NCBI RefSeq assembly: GCF_937863155.1
Contig: NZ_CALMFB010000007.1
Span: 1-53,053, forward strand
Length of the DNA: 53,053 nucleotides
From: an uncultured Brevundimonas sp.
GTDB lineage: Bacteria > Pseudomonadota > Alphaproteobacteria > Caulobacterales > Caulobacteraceae
Direction: 5' to 3'
The notes beneath the pieces were generated by a model. The model worked only from the letters and a program-made list of their open reading frames with translations. It searched no databases and had not been told where the DNA came from. Positions 49,933-53,053 of this stretch are shown one piece after another. How positions within the stretch are numbered: position 1 is the stretch's first letter; each line of letters starts with the position of its first letter. Both the position numbers and the translations under genes were made by a program.

Positions 49933-50771
49933 ACCGGCAGGCTGACGTCGCAGGCCGAGAAATCGGCGCCTCGCGCGCGTCGCGACGCCTCGACCAGGGT
50001 TGCGAAGGTGGGCGAGCGGGTGTCCAGCACCTGCACCACGGGGCGTTCCGCCTCGGGCAGATCAGACGCCACGCGTACGCGGATCATGCGATCGGGATCG
50101 GCCGTCACCGCCCCGTTGTCGCCGTCACCGACCTTGATGGCCCGAACCACGTCCAGCCCAGACACCACCATGCCCCAGACGGTGTAGCGTTTCTCCAGCG
50201 CCGGATAGGCCTGGCGCATCAGGAAGAACTGGCTGTTGGCGCTGTCGTTCGCCTCGCCTCGGGCCATGCCGGCGACGCCGGGGCAATACATGCCCCAGCC
50301 ATGCACCTTGCCGTCGCCGGTCTGGGCCATGGCGGCGTCGGGCTGGGTCTGGACCGGCAGGCTGTTGATGAAGCCGACCTCGGACCCCATCGGCCGTGCC
50401 ACGGGCACGAAGGGCATGGTCCCGTCGCGCCGGAAGGTGAACTCGGCCGTCAGGTCGGGATAGGGGCTCTGGCCGTCGCCGGTGCCCAGCGGGTCGCCGG
50501 TCTGGGCCATGAACCAGTCGATCACCCGATGCCAGACGATGCCGTCGTAAAAGCCGCGCGAGGCCAGCAGGCGAATCCGCTCGACATGTTTCGGCGCCGC
50601 GACGGGGGCCAGTTCGACCAGGATGCGCCCCTTGGTCGTGTCGATGACCAGCAGGTTTTCGGGCGCCACCGCGCGCCATTCCGAAACGGCCGGCGGCGTC
50701 GCCTCCTGAGCCAGGACAGGCCCGGTCAGCCCCAGGGCGACGACGACAGCAAGCGCGGCGGAACGGATCAT
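49899..50771 (-). CDS. Exported cyclophilin-type peptidyl-prolyl isomerase, copy 1
   Basis: A 290-residue periplasmic cyclophilin. The signal peptide is MIRSAALAVVVALGLTGPV with LAQ cleavage. The catalytic region reads WHRVIDWFMAQTGDP (Arg, Phe, Met and Gln of the active site), and MARGEANDSANSQFFLM is the second conserved stretch. A C-terminal 60-residue extension with one Cys (FSACDVSLP) is shared with the next gene. About half its sequence matches that gene, so it arose by tandem duplication. Confidence 0.88.
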   Translation of the reverse strand: MIRSAALAVVVALGLTGPVLAQEATPPAVSEWRAVAPENLLVIDTTKGRILVELAPVAAPKHVERIRLLASRGFYDGIVWHRVIDWFMAQTGDPLGTGDGQSPYPDLTAEFTFRRDGTMPFVPVARPMGSEVGFINSLPVQTQPDAAMAQTGDGKVHGWGMYCPGVAGMARGEANDSANSQFFLMRQAYPALEKRYTVWGMVVSGLDVVRAIKVGDGDNGAVTADPDRMIRVRVASDLPEAERPVVQVLDTRSPTFATLVEASRRARGADFSACDVSLPVQVSGAAAPAS

Positions 50772-50787
50772 GGCGATGTCCTTGGGC

Positions 50788-51642
50788 TTAACCTTCGACC
50801 TGAGCGGGGATCTCGATGTCGCAGACGTTGAACTGGGCGCCGCGCGCCGTACGGGTCTGCTCCACCAGGGCCGCGAAGGCCGGAGCCCGCGTGTCCATCA
50901 CCCGCACCGACGGGCGTTCCGCCTCAGGCAGGCTGGAGGCGATGCGCACGCGGGTCATGACATCGGGATCATCCGAAACCGCGCCATCGGCGGCGGCGGC
51001 CCCGGCCTTCAGCGCGCGCACGGCCGCCAGGCCCGACACCACGCGGCCGAACGGGGTATAGGCGCCGTTCAACTGGTCCCGGCGACCGGTCATGATAAAG
51101 AACTGGCTGTTGGCGCTGTTGGGGCTGGAGGCCCTGGCCATGCCCAGAACGCCGGGGCAGAACTGGCCCGTCGCCGGCACCTTCATGTCGGCGTTGATCA
51201 TGGCCTGGGCGTCCGGTTGGGTATGAACCGGCAAGACCCCGACCACGCCCATCTGGCCGCCATTGGGGTGCGGACCGACCGAGAAGAAACCGCCCGGCGC
51301 ACGTCGGAATACGAACTCGCCCTGCACGTCGGGCAGTTCGCTGCTGCCCTGACCGGTGCCCTGAGGGTCGCCCGTCTGGGCCATGAAATCTTCGATCACG
51401 CGATGGAATTTCAGGCCGTCGTAAAAGCCCTGGTTCGTCAGTTCACGAATGCGCGCGACATGCAGGGGGGCGGCGCCCGGCGCCAGTTCCGCCAGCACCC
51501 GCCCGTGCGCCGTGTCGATGATCAGCAGATTGTCCGCTTCGACCGTGCGCCATTCGGACGCCGGTTGCTGGGCCTGGACCGGCGCAACGGCCAAGGCCCC
51601 AAAGGCGGCGGCGGAAAGAAGGGCGGGAATTCGTAGAGTCAT
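50788..51642 (-). CDS. Exported cyclophilin-type peptidyl-prolyl isomerase, copy 2
   Basis: A 284-residue paralogue of the preceding gene, with signal peptide LRIPALLSAAAFGALAVAPV and AQA cleavage. Active-site FHRVIEDFMAQTGDPQGTG is closer to the classical cyclophilin than copy 1, which has Trp before the His. MARASSPNSANSQFFIM and the Cys-bearing tail (FNVCDIEIP) follow. The start overlaps the coaD stop (ATGA), so it is coupled to coaD. Copy 1 is 16 bases downstream. Confidence 0.9.
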   Translation of the reverse strand: MTLRIPALLSAAAFGALAVAPVQAQQPASEWRTVEADNLLIIDTAHGRVLAELAPGAAPLHVARIRELTNQGFYDGLKFHRVIEDFMAQTGDPQGTGQGSSELPDVQGEFVFRRAPGGFFSVGPHPNGGQMGVVGVLPVHTQPDAQAMINADMKVPATGQFCPGVLGMARASSPNSANSQFFIMTGRRDQLNGAYTPFGRVVSGLAAVRALKAGAAAADGAVSDDPDVMTRVRIASSLPEAERPSVRVMDTRAPAFAALVEQTRTARGAQFNVCDIEIPAQVEG

Positions 51643-52127
51643 GCCTTGTCCTTGACCTTGGCCAGAACCCGGGCGGCGACCTGGGGACTGACGAAACTTT
51701 CGATCGCGCCGTCCAGCCGGGCGATCTCCTTGACCAGACGGCTGGCGATGGCCTGATGCCGGGGATCGGCCATCAGGAAGACGGTCTCGATCTGGCTGTT
51801 CAGGCGCTGGTTCATCGCCGTCATCTGAAACTCATACTCGAAGTCGGCCACGGCGCGCAGACCGCGCACGATGACCGCCGCATCCAGCTTTTCCGCGAAA
51901 TGCATCAGAAGCGTGTCGAACGGTTCGACCACGATGTCGGCGTCGATGCCGGCCACCGCCTCGCGCACCATCTCGACCCGTTCGTCGGTGGTGAACAACG
52001 GCCCCTTGTCGTCATTGCGGGCCACGCCGATGACCAGCCGGTCAACCAGCTTCACCGCCCGGCCGATGATGTCGATATGGCCATTGGTGACCGGATCGAA
52101 AGTGCCCGGATAAAGCCCGATGCGCAT
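51639..52127 (-). CDS. coaD: Phosphopantetheine adenylyltransferase
   Basis: A 162-residue nucleotidyltransferase making dephospho-CoA from phosphopantetheine and ATP, the penultimate step of CoA synthesis. The RIGLYPGTFDPVTNGHIDII motif with the T/HxGH-type active site and VRGLRAVADFEYEFQM are diagnostic. Normal length. Heads an apparent operon with the two cyclophilins, an arrangement seen in other alphaproteobacteria. Confidence 0.96.
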   Translation of the reverse strand: MRIGLYPGTFDPVTNGHIDIIGRAVKLVDRLVIGVARNDDKGPLFTTDERVEMVREAVAGIDADIVVEPFDTLLMHFAEKLDAAVIVRGLRAVADFEYEFQMTAMNQRLNSQIETVFLMADPRHQAIASRLVKEIARLDGAIESFVSPQVAARVLAKVKDKA

Positions 52128-52195
52128 GCGGCGTATCCCCCGTTCGCCCCCTGATTAGCAGCCCTGTTCCGCGCGGCCTAGATCGGCGGCGGCCT

Positions 52196-52978
52196 TCAAA
52201 AGCTTTGCAGCGGGGCAGCGGTCCAGGCGGCGATGACCGGCGCGATGCGATCCGCTGTCGTCACAAAGACATGATCGCCTATGGCCGCGACGGCGCAGGC
52301 CGGGGTTGCGCTGGTGGTCAAAAAGGCGCCGTCGAAGCCCGGCAGGTCCGCCAGGGTCACGGGCCGGGTTTCGGTCTCCAGTGCGTCAGAGATCAACGCC
52401 TGCGAAACGCCTGACAGCATCGGCGCCTCAGGCCAGATGATCCGGGCGCCCGACAGGAAGCCGATGTTCGAAACGCTGGCCTCGGCGATCCGCCCGTCCG
52501 CGCACACAAACAGGGCGTCGTCGAACCCCGCCGCCCGCGCCGACCGCCGCGCGCGGATCAGGCCGAAGGTCGCGGCGTGCTTCAGATGCGGCGTTTCGCG
52601 GCCATAGGTCTGGGGCTTAAGCCGCACGGGCGTGGCGGACAGAGGCGCGACCGGGTCGAAGACGCCGACCATCATGCGCGGACGGCCGGTCCAGTCGGGG
52701 ATGCGCACCCCGATCTGGGGCGCGAACAGGCTGACGCGCATCCAGGCGTCGCGGCGGTTCCCCAGCGCCTGGCGCATCCATGCGCGCGCCTGGTCTTCGG
52801 GCACAACCTCGCCGAACAACTCGACCGCCGCCTCGCGTAGGCGCGCCAGATGCCGGTCCAGCCCGCGCACGCCGCCGTCCGTCACCGCGAACGAGGTGTA
52901 GGCGCCGTAGTTGACCAGGGCCTGGTGCGCCAGATCGTCAGCCGTGGCGGGTTGACCGTCGATGAAGAGAGCGGTCAT
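52196..52978 (-). CDS. Class IV PLP-dependent aminotransferase (PabC/branched-chain type)
   Basis: A 260-residue fold-type IV enzyme. The PLP lysine is in ETPHLKHAATFG, and DGRIAEASVSNIGFL provides the glutamate and phosphate-binding residues. Members include branched-chain aminotransferase, D-amino acid aminotransferase and aminodeoxychorismate lyase (PabC); the short length and weak specificity loops leave it undecided. Start at MTALFIDGQP. Its ribosome binding site GGGGAGGAG is provided by a palindromic repeat directly upstream. Confidence 0.85.
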   Translation of the reverse strand: MTALFIDGQPATADDLAHQALVNYGAYTSFAVTDGGVRGLDRHLARLREAAVELFGEVVPEDQARAWMRQALGNRRDAWMRVSLFAPQIGVRIPDWTGRPRMMVGVFDPVAPLSATPVRLKPQTYGRETPHLKHAATFGLIRARRSARAAGFDDALFVCADGRIAEASVSNIGFLSGARIIWPEAPMLSGVSQALISDALETETRPVTLADLPGFDGAFLTTSATPACAVAAIGDHVFVTTADRIAPVIAAWTAAPLQSF

Positions 52979-52982
52979 GGCT

Positions 52983-53053
52983 CCTCCCCCATCGGGGGAG
53001 GGGGACCGCGAAGCGGTGGAGGGGGCCAACCCCAAACACCGGCGTCCAAGCTA
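52983..53053. repeat. Intergenic palindromic repeat, copy D (cut by window end)
   Basis: CCTCCCCCATCGGGGGAGG with ACCGCGAAGCGGT and GGAGGGGGCC, as in copies A and B. Only one arm is visible before the window ends. Read on the minus strand it ends GGGGGAGGAG, 3 bases from the aminotransferase ATG. Confidence 0.78.

Overview
The window is GC-rich, densely coded DNA from an alphaproteobacterial chromosome. The closest fit is Caulobacterales, probably Brevundimonas or a relative. The reasons are an RcdA-type (DUF1465) cell-cycle adaptor beside a DUF1192 protein, a TrcR/DUF1013 regulator, a COQ9-family protein, a cysteine-free L31, and GC-rich palindromic intergenic repeats. The genus is inferred from gene content only. 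There is no phage, integrase, insertion sequence or CRISPR array; this is chromosomal backbone with a few accessory patches. No gene-free stretch exceeds about 220 bases.

Layout. 1-7.9 kb: aroC, a pirin, a thiolase, a Tat-exported esterase, a cysteine-cluster protein, a Pro/Ala-rich secreted protein, a MASE1-like histidine kinase and thiE. 7.9-8.8 kb: an iron module, bfd then bacterioferritin, with a Fur-like palindrome on the bfd promoter. 8.8-11.3 kb: an ABC-2 exporter divergent from a DUF2975 membrane protein plus a small HTH regulator; two related operator-like sites lie between them. 11.4-17.5 kb: a TspO-like protein, EF-P, an inositol monophosphatase, an MsbA-type ABC exporter, L31 and an L,D-transpeptidase. 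17.6-21.4 kb: rcdA, DUF1192, a quinone reductase, a CVNH/beta-gamma-crystallin secreted protein, trcR and a small DUF465 gene. 21.5-27.4 kb: ubiX, TIGR02444, a second DUF465 gene, a small diguanylate cyclase, purEK, DUF4386, a YdeI-like protein, COQ9 and rpsU.

27.5-31.1 kb is a probable zinc-starvation island. A MerC protein, a His/Asp-rich TonB receptor (ZnuD-like) and a methyltransferase-like protein sit next to two palindromes of the form GTTA-N5-TAAC, matching Zur boxes; a tRNA-Lys follows. 31.1-41.3 kb: DUF3293, a CoA transferase, a hybrid histidine kinase, a small lipoprotein, the tamA-tamB pair and an ArsC-like protein. 41.4-46.7 kb: arginine succinyltransferase catabolism (M20 hydrolase, astA, astD, astB). 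46.7-53 kb: a secreted protein, phhA and hspQ on one strand, then ppx, two tandem periplasmic cyclophilins, coaD and a class IV aminotransferase.

The observations I rate highest are: (i) palindromic repeats whose ends supply the Shine-Dalgarno of astA, astD and the class IV aminotransferase gene; (ii) the duplicated operator between the ABC exporter and the DUF2975/HTH pair, which also fits the CtrA pattern; (iii) the two Zur boxes, one almost touching the start of an uncharacterised methyltransferase-like gene; (iv) the CVNH-glycine repeat-crystallin fusion; and (v) an AST cluster with an M20 hydrolase where a desuccinylase would be expected.
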